Shown here in pieces: positions 33,655 to 42,997 of a stretch of DNA of 64,000 nucleotides. The notes under the pieces are model-generated. The model searched no databases, was not told the origin of the DNA, and saw only the letters and a list, made by a program, of their open reading frames with translations. The position numbers and the translations under genes were made by a program. Location: the NCBI GenBank assembly GCA_024919175.1, contig CP103804.1, forward strand, positions 2,108,001 to 2,172,000. The letters are read 5' to 3'. Position 1 is the first letter of the stretch. Each line of letters starts with the position of its first letter. Source of the DNA: Clostridioides difficile. Its GTDB lineage: Bacteria; Bacillota; Clostridia; Peptostreptococcales; Peptostreptococcaceae.

Positions 33655-34458
33655 ATGGACAATATAGATGTATTTTTATTAATAGGACAAAGTAATGCGA
33701 GAGGCTTGGGAAATTCAAAAGACAGTGTTATTCCAAATGAAAATTGTTTTGAATATTTAAGTACTGGCGAGATTATAAACATGAGATGTGAATTAGAGAC
33801 TTCTGAAGGGGATGGAACTATAGCACCTGCATTTTCAAATGAGTGGAATAGACTTACAGGTAATAAAGTTTGTTTTATACACAATGCAAAGGATGGGTCA
33901 AGAATAAAAAATTGGAATCATGATAATAACTGGTTTTTAAATGATACTATAGAAAAATTTAATGCAGGGTGTAATACTTTAAGCAAGGATTATAAAATAT
34001 CAAATAAATATGTTATTTGGATTCAAGGTGAAAGTGATGCAAAATATGGTAGTGATGTTTTATACTATAAAGAGAGTCTAAAAAAAATTGCATATAGACT
34101 TAAGGAAGAATGTATGATTGATAAAATGTTTGTTAGTTTAACTGGTTATTGGCTTGGAGAAGATGAATATTTTGTTAGAACAAGACGAATTGCAACAGCG
34201 CAAGAATTTGCTTGTAATGAATGTGATGTATTAAGTATAGGTAGTAAAATCGCTATGAAATTTCATGACCAAGGTCTAACTATTGATGATGTACATTATA
34301 GTCAAGAAGCTCTTAATATGCTAGGAGAAGATTTATGTAAGAATATTTATAAATATAATATAACTGAGGAAAAAATTATATTAAAGGATACTATTGATTT
34401 ATCAGAAGCTAGAAAATATATCTGTGAGTTGGAAAAAATAAATAAAAAATTCATGTAA
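33655..34458 (+). CDS. Sialate O-acetylesterase-like SGNH hydrolase
   Basis: This 267-residue protein has the carbohydrate esterase family 6/SASA motifs: LLIGQSNARG (nucleophile Ser near 15), YVIWIQGESDA, and IDDVHYSQEA with the catalytic His. It probably removes O-acetyl groups from sialic acids so that NanA can cleave them. There is no signal peptide, so it would act on imported sugar in the cytoplasm, unlike the secreted or periplasmic NanS type. GAGGAG precedes the ATG. Context in the nan cluster supports the substrate. Confidence 0.82.
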   Translation: MDNIDVFLLIGQSNARGLGNSKDSVIPNENCFEYLSTGEIINMRCELETSEGDGTIAPAFSNEWNRLTGNKVCFIHNAKDGSRIKNWNHDNNWFLNDTIEKFNAGCNTLSKDYKISNKYVIWIQGESDAKYGSDVLYYKESLKKIAYRLKEECMIDKMFVSLTGYWLGEDEYFVRTRRIATAQEFACNECDVLSIGSKIAMKFHDQGLTIDDVHYSQEALNMLGEDLCKNIYKYNITEEKIILKDTIDLSEARKYICELEKINKKFM

Positions 34459-34514
34459 TATAAAATTTTAATTAGTAATATTGGTTATAAAAATAATTTG
34501 TATGGAGATATGTT

Positions 34515-35402
34515 ATGAAAAATTACGTTTGTATAGATATTGGAGGTACTTCAATAAAATATGGATTTATTAGAGAAGATGGACTAATAATTGATAAATC
34601 AAGTTTAGATACTGAAGCAAAAGAAAAAGGTGGACCAGGAATATTATCTAAAATAAAGAAAATAGTTAAAAAATATATAAAAGAAAATGATATTGATGGG
34701 ATATGTATATCAACTGCAGGTATGGTTGACCCAATTGAAGGTAAGATAGCATTTGCTTTAGAAGAATTAATTCCAAATTATAAAGGTATGGAATTAAAGA
34801 AAGAGATAGAAAAAGAATTTAATATAAAATGTGAAGTTGAAAATGATGTTAATTGTGCTGGTCTTGGTGAAATGTGGCTTGGAGCAGGTAAGGAAGCAAG
34901 TTCTTCTATATGTATGACAATAGGTACTGGTATTGGTGGTTGTGTTATAATAAATAATAAGCTTATAAATGGATTTAGCAATAGTGCTGGAGAAGTAGGA
35001 TATATGAATATGAATGGTAGTACTTTTCAAGAGTTGGCATCAACTAGTAGCTTGGTGAGAAAAGTCGCAAAAATAAAAAATATGGATGAAAATGACTTAA
35101 ATGGAAAAATAATTTTTGATTTAGCAAAGAATAATGACGAAGATTGTTTAAAAGAATTGGATAATATGATAAAATCATTAGCAATTGGTATTGCAAATAT
35201 ATGTTATGTAATAAATCCAGAAGTTGTAATTTTAGGTGGGGGAATAATGGCACAAGAAGAATTTCTAAAACCTAAAATAGATAGAGCATTAAAGGAGATT
35301 CTTATAGAAAGAGTTTATAAAAATACTAATGTAGAATTTGCAAAGAGACAAAATGATGCAGGCATGCTTGGGGCATTATATAATTTTTTAAACAAAATAT
35401 AG
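34515..35402 (+). CDS. nanK: ROK-family sugar kinase, probable N-acetylmannosamine kinase
   Basis: This 295-residue ROK kinase would phosphorylate ManNAc, linking NanA to NanE. The ATP-binding DIGGTSIKYG is at 8-17, the catalytic Asp is in VENDVNCAG near 115, and GTGIGGCVI is the second phosphate loop. The usual ROK zinc motif (CxCGxxGCxE) is absent; the corresponding region reads GEVGYMNMNGSTFQEL. The role follows from location in the nan cluster. Glucose or another amino sugar cannot be excluded. Confidence 0.85.
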   Translation: MKNYVCIDIGGTSIKYGFIREDGLIIDKSSLDTEAKEKGGPGILSKIKKIVKKYIKENDIDGICISTAGMVDPIEGKIAFALEELIPNYKGMELKKEIEKEFNIKCEVENDVNCAGLGEMWLGAGKEASSSICMTIGTGIGGCVIINNKLINGFSNSAGEVGYMNMNGSTFQELASTSSLVRKVAKIKNMDENDLNGKIIFDLAKNNDEDCLKELDNMIKSLAIGIANICYVINPEVVILGGGIMAQEEFLKPKIDRALKEILIERVYKNTNVEFAKRQNDAGMLGALYNFLNKI

Positions 35403-35420
35403 AGAATAGAAGGTTTTTTA

Positions 35421-36269
35421 ATGAGTATTTTAGAACAATTAGAATCACCAACTTTTAAGGTCACAAAGTCAGATAAACTATTGATAGCTTATATAAAAGA
35501 AAATATAGAGGATGTATTTTATAAACCAATATCACAAATTGCTAAAGAGAGTAATATTGGTGAAGCAACTATAACTAGATTTGTCAAAAAAATGAAGTTT
35601 AATGGCTTGCAAGACTTTAAAGTTACTTTAGCACAAGAAATATCAAGTAGTAATAAAAAAAACATCATAAATAAGAATATACAAAATGATGAGCCAGCAT
35701 TAGATACAGCCAAGAAACTTTTAAACTCAAATATAACTACTTTAGAGAATACTGTTGAAATAATCAATAGTGTGGATGTTCATGACTGTGCGAGACTTAT
35801 AATAAATGCTAAAAAAGTTTATTTTATAGGTATTGGATATTCAGGAATAATAGCACAAGATTCAAACTATAAGTTTATGAGAATTGGACTTAATTGTGTA
35901 AGTTTTGATAGTAGTCATACTATGATAATGATGTCTTCTATAATGGAAGAAGGAGACTTAATAGTTGCAATTTCTCACTCTGGTGAAACTGAAGAAATTA
36001 TAAAAACTGTAAAACTTGCAAGAGCTAATAATGCTAAAATTATATCTATTACTGAAAATAAAAATTCTGAATTAAAGGATATTTCAGATGTGCACTTATC
36101 TTATGTATCAGGAGAAACTGTATTAGAAACAGGTTCAATATCTTCTAAATTGGCACAATTTTTTATTATTGATTTAGTATATACACAAGTAGTAAAAGAG
36201 CTTTCAAATGAAGCTATTGAAAGAAAAATCAAGACTACAAATGCTATAAAACTGTTTAAAAATGAATAA
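35421..36269 (+). CDS. nanR: RpiR-family transcriptional regulator of the nan locus
   Basis: This 282-residue protein has an N-terminal RpiR helix-turn-helix (ISQIAKESNIGEATITRFVKKM, residues 38-60) and a C-terminal SIS domain (about 115-250) with VYFIGIGYSGI and VAISHSGETEEII, which senses phosphosugars. It follows the kinase gene by 18 nt. Other Firmicutes use RpiR-type NanR with ManNAc-6-P as effector; the same is likely here. It is the candidate ligand for the palindrome in the nan promoter. Confidence 0.87.
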   Translation: MSILEQLESPTFKVTKSDKLLIAYIKENIEDVFYKPISQIAKESNIGEATITRFVKKMKFNGLQDFKVTLAQEISSSNKKNIINKNIQNDEPALDTAKKLLNSNITTLENTVEIINSVDVHDCARLIINAKKVYFIGIGYSGIIAQDSNYKFMRIGLNCVSFDSSHTMIMMSSIMEEGDLIVAISHSGETEEIIKTVKLARANNAKIISITENKNSELKDISDVHLSYVSGETVLETGSISSKLAQFFIIDLVYTQVVKELSNEAIERKIKTTNAIKLFKNE

Positions 36270-36331
36270 AATCAGATATTTGTAATACTTTATGTGGTTT
36301 TCTTAAAAATTTAGTAATGGGGAGATTTTAC

Positions 36332-37021
36332 ATGTCTAAATTAAAAGACTATAATATTGACAAAGTAATGCTTTTTAATAATTTATGTAGTGAAACTAAG
36401 AATCAACTTAAAGAAAAAGCTAAACTAAAAAGATTACAAAGAAAAGAAATTTTATTTTATGAAAAAGAACAATTAGACAGAGTATATGTACTTTTAGATG
36501 GGAAAGTATCTATTTTTAAGATAAGCGAAAATGGTGAGAGAAAGGTAATTTTTATATTAAATAATGGAGAGATTATAAATGACATTACCTTTGATTTTAC
36601 TAAGAATTCTGCTGTTGGGTGTGAGGCATTTGAAAACTCAATTGTGTCTTATTATAGTATTGAAGAATTTACAGAAATTATGAAAAATGATTTTGAACTT
36701 ACAAAAGATATTATTTCTTATATGGAGAGAAGGACAAGACGTTTATATAGACAGTTAAAAAATTCAATATCTATAAAAGTAGATAAGAAATTAGCAGCAA
36801 AATTATATAGATTAAGTAAAGAATTTGGAGTTTGTTGTGGAGAGTGGACATTATTAAATGTAAATCTTACAGTTACATATTTAGCAGATATGCTTGGCTG
36901 TAAAAGAGAGACAGTTTCTAGAATGATAAAAGTATTGCAAAAAGAAGAACTTATAAAGATTGACAATAAAGGTTTTTATGTAAAAGAAAGAGAGCTATCA
37001 AAATACTTTAAAAACAATTAA
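36332..37021 (+). CDS. Crp/Fnr-family transcriptional regulator
   Basis: This 229-residue protein has an N-terminal cyclic-nucleotide-binding-like beta roll (about 20-125, with LDRVYVLLDGKVSIFKISENGERK) and a C-terminal winged helix. The recognition helix reads GCKRETVSRMIKVLQ. The RET-V-R residues match those by which E. coli CRP reads TGTGA half-sites. No cysteine cluster for an Fnr iron-sulfur centre is seen, and the cNMP phosphate-binding motif is not conserved. GGGGAG selects ATG 36332 rather than 36317. Its targets are unknown; a TGTGA-type palindrome lies before asrA. Confidence 0.87.
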   Translation: MSKLKDYNIDKVMLFNNLCSETKNQLKEKAKLKRLQRKEILFYEKEQLDRVYVLLDGKVSIFKISENGERKVIFILNNGEIINDITFDFTKNSAVGCEAFENSIVSYYSIEEFTEIMKNDFELTKDIISYMERRTRRLYRQLKNSISIKVDKKLAAKLYRLSKEFGVCCGEWTLLNVNLTVTYLADMLGCKRETVSRMIKVLQKEELIKIDNKGFYVKERELSKYFKNN

Positions 37022-37045
37022 TTATAATTAAATAAAGACATTATT

Positions 37046-37074
37046 AAGAGAATCTATTTATAGATTCTTTTTTA
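37046..37074 (+). terminator. Intrinsic terminator after the Crp-type regulator
   Basis: AGAATCTA pairs with TAGATTCT across a TTTA loop, followed by T6. Confidence 0.8.
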
Positions 37075-37108
37075 TTTATCTAAAATGGTAATATTTACCT
37101 TAAGTTTA

Positions 37109-37137
37109 TTGAAACAGCTGAGTTCTGATAGTATAAT
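37109..37137 (+). promoter_or_regulatory. Promoter of the diguanylate cyclase gene
   Basis: TTGAAA (37109-37114) and TATAAT (37132-37137) have a 17-bp spacer, a near-consensus sigma-A promoter. The start point near 37144 makes the in-frame ATG at 37147 an unlikely start. Confidence 0.75.
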
Positions 37138-37206
37138 TAATTTAATATGAATAGTAAATATACAGATGTTGACACAGCTTCTATACGCAGAAAGGGATGT
37201 ATCAAA

Positions 37207-39846
37207 ATGAAAAATAAAAAATTCATAGGTTATGCTTTAGGTTTGATTTTTATATGTGTATTTGTGATGTTTTCTCTTTGGGATTTTACCTATAATGTTA
37301 ATTCATTAGTAGAAAAAAGTAAAAAGATGCATTTAGAAGAGTTATCATCGCAAAGTTCAAATACTATAAATGTTAAGCTTAACTCATTGACAAAGTTTAT
37401 AAATAGTATTTCTAAAGTTATTTCAGAGTCAGAGAGCATGAAGAAAGAAGATATAATGAAATTATTAAATGATGTATCAAAGGAATCTGATTTTGAAAAA
37501 ATCTACATTGCATATCCAGATGGTACAGCCTATACAGGTGATGGAAAGGTACATAATATATCTCAATATAGCTATTTTAAGAAAGCAATGAAAGGCGAAA
37601 GCAATATATCAGAAATCATAAAATCATCTGCTGACAATGAAAATAGTTTTATAGTAGCATCTCCTATGTACAAAAATGGTGAAGTAATTGGAGTTCTGTA
37701 TGGTTCTTATTATACAAGTAAATTAGGTGAATTTATAAATGTGACTAGTTTTAATCGAGAAGGAAGTACATATATATTTGAAAAGTCAGGAAATCTTGTC
37801 TTAAAATCTACTCCAGGAAAAACTAATGATATTATAGATAATGTTAGCGATTTTTTTGATTTTATTTATATTGGGGAAGATTACAGTTATAAAAACTTTA
37901 TTGAAGATATATCAAATAAGAAAAGTGGATTTTTAGAATATAAATTTAACGGGAAAGAGGAATATGCCACATATACTCCAGTTGGTATAAATGATTGGTA
38001 TGTATTGTCTTTTATTCCAAGGACTTTGATAGTAAAAGAGATTTCTAAGATAAATAAACTTGCAATTATATTAACAATTAAAAACTTCATAGCACTTTCA
38101 ATTTTAATTTTAATTGTATTTTATAAAGAGAAAAAATCTAAAGAAAAACTTGTAAAAGCAAATTTAGAGATATCTTCACTCACTAACAATATACCAGGTG
38201 GTGTTTTTAAATGTAGTTTAGGTGAAAAATATGAATTTGTGTTTTTAAGTGATGGATTTATTGACCTTTTTGAATATACAAGAGAAGAGATAAAATCTAT
38301 GTTTAATAATAATTTTTATGATGTAATTTATAAAGATGATATAGATAGAGTAAAAAATGAATTTGCACTTCAAATATTAGAATCAAAAGTAGTTGAAATA
38401 GAGTATAGAATGATTACTAAGAGTGGGAATTTTGTGTGGGTTGTAAATAAGTGTGAACTTATAAAAGATTCTGATGAAAAAGAGTATTTTTACTGTGTGT
38501 TAGTTGATATAACAGATTTAAAAAGAGCAGAAGAAGAACTTAAGATTAATGAAGAAAGGCTTAGAATAGCCTTATCTAAGACTTCTAACATAGTATTTGA
38601 CTATTATGTACATACAAAATCTATACATGTTTCTAGTGATGTTTCTTCAATATATGGATTACAAAAAAATATTGAAAATACAATAGAATATTTTATAGAT
38701 TCTGGTATAATACATCCTGACTTTGTTGATGTATTTAAAGAATCTTTTAATAAAATGGAAAAAGGTGAAGAAAGTGTAGTATCTGTAATAAAAACAAAAC
38801 TAGTTAATGGAAAATATGTATGGAATAGAATGACTTTAACTAATCTATTTAATGGAACAGATATTCCACTTAGAGCGATAGGTTTATTAGAAGACATAAA
38901 TGAGCAAAAAAAAGCTGAAATGCAATATAATCAAGAAGAGCAATATAGAAAAGCTATGTTGTCTGAAGCAATTGCTATATATGAAGTTAATTTTTCTCAA
39001 GATAAATTTATATCAAGTAATATAAAACCTAATAATAATTTGGGTTTAAGACCTGCTGGAAAATATTCTGAAGTAATGGAGGCTATTGTTGACGATATAG
39101 TTTTTATTTCAGATAGGGAAAATTTTAAAAAAGTGTTTTATTATGAAAATGTCTTAGATTCATATAATAAGGGAGTAAATGAGTTAAAGTTAGAGTATCG
39201 AAGATATGACATTGATGGGAAGCTTCTGTGGGAACTTTGTACAATGCATTTACTTAAAGACCCACAAAGTAATCAACTTAAAGGATTTGCGTACATTAAA
39301 GATATAGATAAACAGAAAAAAGAAGAGATTGAACTTAAGTTTAAAGCTGAACGTGATATATTAACAGGAATTTATAATAAAGGTACAACTGAAACTCTAA
39401 TAAAGAGATTTTTGAGTTTAGACAAGGCTAAAGAAAGTAGTCATGCATTTTTTATTATTGATTTAGACGATTTCAAAGCTATTAATGATAATTTAGGACA
39501 TGTCTTTGGCGATAAAGTTTTAGTTGAAGTTTCAAAAAAATTAACTTCTATTTTTAGAGAAGATGATATAATTGGACGTATTGGTGGAGATGAGTTTGTA
39601 GTTTTCATAAAAAATATGAAGAATATGAAATTTATTGAAAACAAAGCAATTGAGTTATGTAATGCATTTAGAAATTATTATACTGGATTAAATAAGTCAT
39701 ATAAAGTTTCTTGTAGTATTGGAATATCTATTATGCCAAATCATGGGACATCTTTTATTGAATTATATGAAAAAGCGGATAAAGCTCTTTATTATTCAAA
39801 AAATCAAGGAAAAGATAGATTTATTATATTTAATGACTCTATTTAA
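37207..39846 (+). CDS. Membrane diguanylate cyclase (dCache-PAS-GGDEF)
   Basis: This 879-residue sensor makes c-di-GMP. It has a membrane segment at 7-27, an extracytoplasmic Cache-type domain (30-283, with DFEKIYIAYPDGTAY), and a second membrane segment near 285-308. Three PAS-like domains (about 320-700, each ending in a DITD/EDINEQKKA type linker) and a GGDEF domain (715-875) follow. RIGGDEFVVF near 792 is catalytically intact and the RxxD inhibitory site (REDD) lies five residues upstream. The start is set by AAAGGGA before ATG 37207. High c-di-GMP in C. difficile favours sessile life; the signal sensed here is unknown. Confidence 0.92.
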   Translation: MKNKKFIGYALGLIFICVFVMFSLWDFTYNVNSLVEKSKKMHLEELSSQSSNTINVKLNSLTKFINSISKVISESESMKKEDIMKLLNDVSKESDFEKIYIAYPDGTAYTGDGKVHNISQYSYFKKAMKGESNISEIIKSSADNENSFIVASPMYKNGEVIGVLYGSYYTSKLGEFINVTSFNREGSTYIFEKSGNLVLKSTPGKTNDIIDNVSDFFDFIYIGEDYSYKNFIEDISNKKSGFLEYKFNGKEEYATYTPVGINDWYVLSFIPRTLIVKEISKINKLAIILTIKNFIALSILILIVFYKEKKSKEKLVKANLEISSLTNNIPGGVFKCSLGEKYEFVFLSDGFIDLFEYTREEIKSMFNNNFYDVIYKDDIDRVKNEFALQILESKVVEIEYRMITKSGNFVWVVNKCELIKDSDEKEYFYCVLVDITDLKRAEEELKINEERLRIALSKTSNIVFDYYVHTKSIHVSSDVSSIYGLQKNIENTIEYFIDSGIIHPDFVDVFKESFNKMEKGEESVVSVIKTKLVNGKYVWNRMTLTNLFNGTDIPLRAIGLLEDINEQKKAEMQYNQEEQYRKAMLSEAIAIYEVNFSQDKFISSNIKPNNNLGLRPAGKYSEVMEAIVDDIVFISDRENFKKVFYYENVLDSYNKGVNELKLEYRRYDIDGKLLWELCTMHLLKDPQSNQLKGFAYIKDIDKQKKEEIELKFKAERDILTGIYNKGTTETLIKRFLSLDKAKESSHAFFIIDLDDFKAINDNLGHVFGDKVLVEVSKKLTSIFREDDIIGRIGGDEFVVFIKNMKNMKFIENKAIELCNAFRNYYTGLNKSYKVSCSIGISIMPNHGTSFIELYEKADKALYYSKNQGKDRFIIFNDSI

Positions 39847-39947
39847 AATTTAAATGAATGATTTAAGTTTTAAATTAAAAGGATATTAAATTCAATAAAA
39901 ATACTTTAACTATCTTGAAATGATTTAGTTATAAATGGAGGAATACT

Positions 39948-42824
39948 ATGAATGGAAAATATAGATTTACTATTACTATGGTTATTTTTTTACTTATATT
40001 GAATACATCATTTGTTTTAGCCGCTTCTGAGAAAGAAAAAGTGAGAGTTGGATATTGGCCTAGTTATGGAATTTCTGTTACAAAAGATGGTCAGTTATAT
40101 GGATATACATATGATTATATGAATGAAATAGCCAAAATAAATAATTGGAAATTAGAATATATACCTTGTGGATGGGGTCAAGGTTTAGAAATGCTTAAAG
40201 AAGGAAAAATTGACATATTTGGAGCATTGCAAAAAAGTGAAGAACGTGAAAAATACTATGATTATACGAATTTAAATTTTGGATATGAATATGGAGCGTT
40301 GTATGTGAATTCCAAAAACAAGGCCATATCTTATAATAATCTAAAAGAGATTGATGGAAAAGTAGTAGGTACAGTTTCAGATAACCATTTTAAAAGTGTA
40401 TTTGATGAATACTGTAAAAAAAATAAAATATCTGTAAAATATAAGTACATAGAAGGTGCAGAAGAACTTCAAAGAGAACTTGAAAAAGGAACCATTGATA
40501 TGATACTTACAGGAAGCATTAGAGATATACCAAATACAAAAGTAGTATTGCGTTTTTCATCAGAGCCTATCTATTATGCAACAACTAAGGGGAATAAAAA
40601 AATACTAGATGGTTTGAATTATGCATTAAATGAGATTAAGCGAGAAGATATATATTATGATGGCAATTTATTTAATAAACATTATAAGGATAGTGCAATA
40701 GCCACAGAAGTATTTACTTTGGAGGAAAAAGAATATATAAAGAAACATCCTATAATAAAAGTTGTATCAGGTCCTGATACATCACCACTATCTTTTTATG
40801 ATAAAAATACAAATTCATACAAAGGTATATCAATAGATATATTAAAATCAATTTCAAATAACTCAGGTCTAAAGTTTGAGTATATAAAGGTAGATAATTT
40901 TTCTGATGGTTTAAAAATGGTTGAAAATGGTGAGGTGGATATTTGTGCAAATATGTTTATGTCGCGGAGTACTGAGTTAGAACATAATATTGTATTCACT
41001 GATGGATACCTTGAAACTACTATGTTAGGTTTGGCAAAAAATGATATTAGAATGAATGAAAAAACTAAAGTAGCAATGATTAAATGGACAGGTATAGAAT
41101 CATTCGTAAAAGAATATTATCCAAATCAAGAAGTAAGTTTTTATCCAAATGCTAGTAAATGTACTGAAGCTGTCAAGAAAGAAGAATGTGATGTATTTAT
41201 AGGAAGCAACTATATACTAAACAACATAATTAATACTGAAGAATCTGATGAGCTTATGTTTATGCCAATAAAAAATCAAGTTGTAGATATTGGAATAGGG
41301 GTTTCTGGAAAAGCCAATCCTGCATTATTGTCAATACTTAATAAGTCTATTAATAGAGTTACAGAAGAAGAGGTTGCAATTGCAGTTACAGGTAGTACAA
41401 AGTATTTAGAACATAAGGTTACTTTATTAGATTTTATACAACATAATATTATGGCATTTATTTTGATAATATTATTTCTTATATTTATAGTTTTTGGAAT
41501 ATTTATTGTAAATTATAAAATACAAATGAATAAATTAAAAAAGATAGCATATATTGATGAAGTAACAGGTATAAGGAGTTTACTGAAATTTAAAATTGAT
41601 GCTAACAAGCTTTTTGAAAAATATGGAACATATAACTTTGTTATATATTATATCAATATAGATAAATTTAAATATATAAATGATATGTTTGGTTTTGAAT
41701 TTGGAGATAATATTTTAAAATATATAGCAAAAAAAATAGGTGAAAGTGTTTTTAATGATGAAATATATGCAAGATTATCAGATGATAGATTTATTGTAAT
41801 GACTAAAAAAAGTAACATAGAAAATTTAAGAAAAAGAGCAAATGATTTTTTTGAAGTTGTCAATAATGATAAAGAAAATACATTTAAAATAGATATAATA
41901 CTTAAATGTGGAGCATATTTAATTGATAAAGATGATATAAATATTGATGTAATGATTGATAGGGCTAAAATAGCTTGTCAGACAATAGAAACTAATTATA
42001 AAAGTAAGCTTGCTTTTTATGATAATGAAATAAGGATTTCTGTACTTCGTGAAAAAGAAATTGAAAATAATATGGATAATGCACTTTTAAATAAAGAGTT
42101 TGTAGTGTATTTGCAACCCAAAATTAATCTTATAACAGAGGATATTGTAGGTGCAGAGGCTTTAGTTCGTTGGATTCATCCAATTAAAGGAACTATACCT
42201 CCTAATGATTTTATTCCATTGTTTGAAAAAAACGGATTTATAGAAAAACTTGACTTGTATGTTTGGGATAATATATTTAGTACAATGTCAAAATGGATAA
42301 AAAATGGAATAAAGCCACCACCAATTTCTATAAATGTATCAAGAATTCATTTAAATAATAGAAATATAGTAACTAGCTTAAAATATTTAATAAATAAGCA
42401 TAATATACCAGCACATCTAATAGAACTTGAGTTAACAGAAAGTTTGTTTTTGTCAAATATAAGTATGATTTTAGACATTCTAAATGATTTACATAATATT
42501 GGGTTTATTGTATCTATGGACGATTTTGGAAGTGGATATTCTTCCCTCAGTCTTTTAAAAAAATTGCCAATAGATGTATTGAAAATTGATAGAGAATTTT
42601 TAAATGAAACGATTACATCTACACGTGGAGAAAAAGTTATAAAGAATATAATTACACTAGGTAAAGATTTAGATATGCTAATTGTAGCTGAAGGAATAGA
42701 AACTGAAGGTCAATTAAATTTATTAAAAAATGCAGGTTGTGATATTGGACAAGGATTTTACTTTGCAAGACCTATGGATATAGAATCATTTGAGAAGCTT
42801 GTATTTAAAAGAATAGATGTTTAA
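39948..42824 (+). CDS. c-di-GMP phosphodiesterase with two SBP domains, degenerate GGDEF and EAL
   Basis: This 958-residue protein has a signal segment (residues 5-25), two extracellular solute-binding-protein-3 domains (25-245 and 250-490) and a membrane segment at 498-520. A GGDEF domain follows whose active site is SDDRF (near 607), hence inactive. The EAL domain (700-955) has GAEALVRW, SMDDFGSGYSSL and VAEGIETEGQ, all residues needed for hydrolysis. The SBP domains suggest sensing of an amino acid or similar ligand. It directly follows a cyclase gene, forming an opposing pair. GGAGG precedes the ATG. Confidence 0.92.
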   Translation: MNGKYRFTITMVIFLLILNTSFVLAASEKEKVRVGYWPSYGISVTKDGQLYGYTYDYMNEIAKINNWKLEYIPCGWGQGLEMLKEGKIDIFGALQKSEEREKYYDYTNLNFGYEYGALYVNSKNKAISYNNLKEIDGKVVGTVSDNHFKSVFDEYCKKNKISVKYKYIEGAEELQRELEKGTIDMILTGSIRDIPNTKVVLRFSSEPIYYATTKGNKKILDGLNYALNEIKREDIYYDGNLFNKHYKDSAIATEVFTLEEKEYIKKHPIIKVVSGPDTSPLSFYDKNTNSYKGISIDILKSISNNSGLKFEYIKVDNFSDGLKMVENGEVDICANMFMSRSTELEHNIVFTDGYLETTMLGLAKNDIRMNEKTKVAMIKWTGIESFVKEYYPNQEVSFYPNASKCTEAVKKEECDVFIGSNYILNNIINTEESDELMFMPIKNQVVDIGIGVSGKANPALLSILNKSINRVTEEEVAIAVTGSTKYLEHKVTLLDFIQHNIMAFILIILFLIFIVFGIFIVNYKIQMNKLKKIAYIDEVTGIRSLLKFKIDANKLFEKYGTYNFVIYYINIDKFKYINDMFGFEFGDNILKYIAKKIGESVFNDEIYARLSDDRFIVMTKKSNIENLRKRANDFFEVVNNDKENTFKIDIILKCGAYLIDKDDINIDVMIDRAKIACQTIETNYKSKLAFYDNEIRISVLREKEIENNMDNALLNKEFVVYLQPKINLITEDIVGAEALVRWIHPIKGTIPPNDFIPLFEKNGFIEKLDLYVWDNIFSTMSKWIKNGIKPPPISINVSRIHLNNRNIVTSLKYLINKHNIPAHLIELELTESLFLSNISMILDILNDLHNIGFIVSMDDFGSGYSSLSLLKKLPIDVLKIDREFLNETITSTRGEKVIKNIITLGKDLDMLIVAEGIETEGQLNLLKNAGCDIGQGFYFARPMDIESFEKLVFKRIDV

Positions 42825-42845
42825 TTTAAAGTTATAAATGTTATA

Positions 42846-42890
42846 AAAAATATTACTAGAGCTTAATAAGCTCTAGTAATATTTTTTTTA
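42846..42890 (+). terminator. Very strong intrinsic terminator after the phosphodiesterase gene
   Basis: A 19-bp perfect stem (AATATTACTAGAGCTT core) with an AAT loop and a T8 tail. Confidence 0.9.
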
Positions 42891-42903
42891 TTATTTTTAA
42901 AAC

Positions 42904-42919
42904 TGTGATAATTATCACG
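42904..42919 (+). promoter_or_regulatory. Crp/Fnr-type palindromic operator upstream of asrA
   Basis: TGTGATAATTATCACG contains the perfect 14-bp palindrome GTGATAATTATCAC. It fits the TGTGA-N6-TCACA pattern of Crp/Fnr family sites, including HcpR sites known upstream of sulfite and nitrosative-stress genes. A possible -10 (GATAAT, 42955-42960) with a poor -35 lies downstream, so activation from this site is plausible. Confidence 0.65.
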
Positions 42920-42997
42920 GAAGTATCTAAAAGAAAGTGTTAAGATTTAAACAAGATAATAAGTAAGCAAAACTAAAATATAAGAAAGGTGATAAAA

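Noticed and set aside
37138..37206. c-di-GMP riboswitch before the cyclase gene
   Set aside because: The leader is too short and lacks the GEMM core sequence elements.
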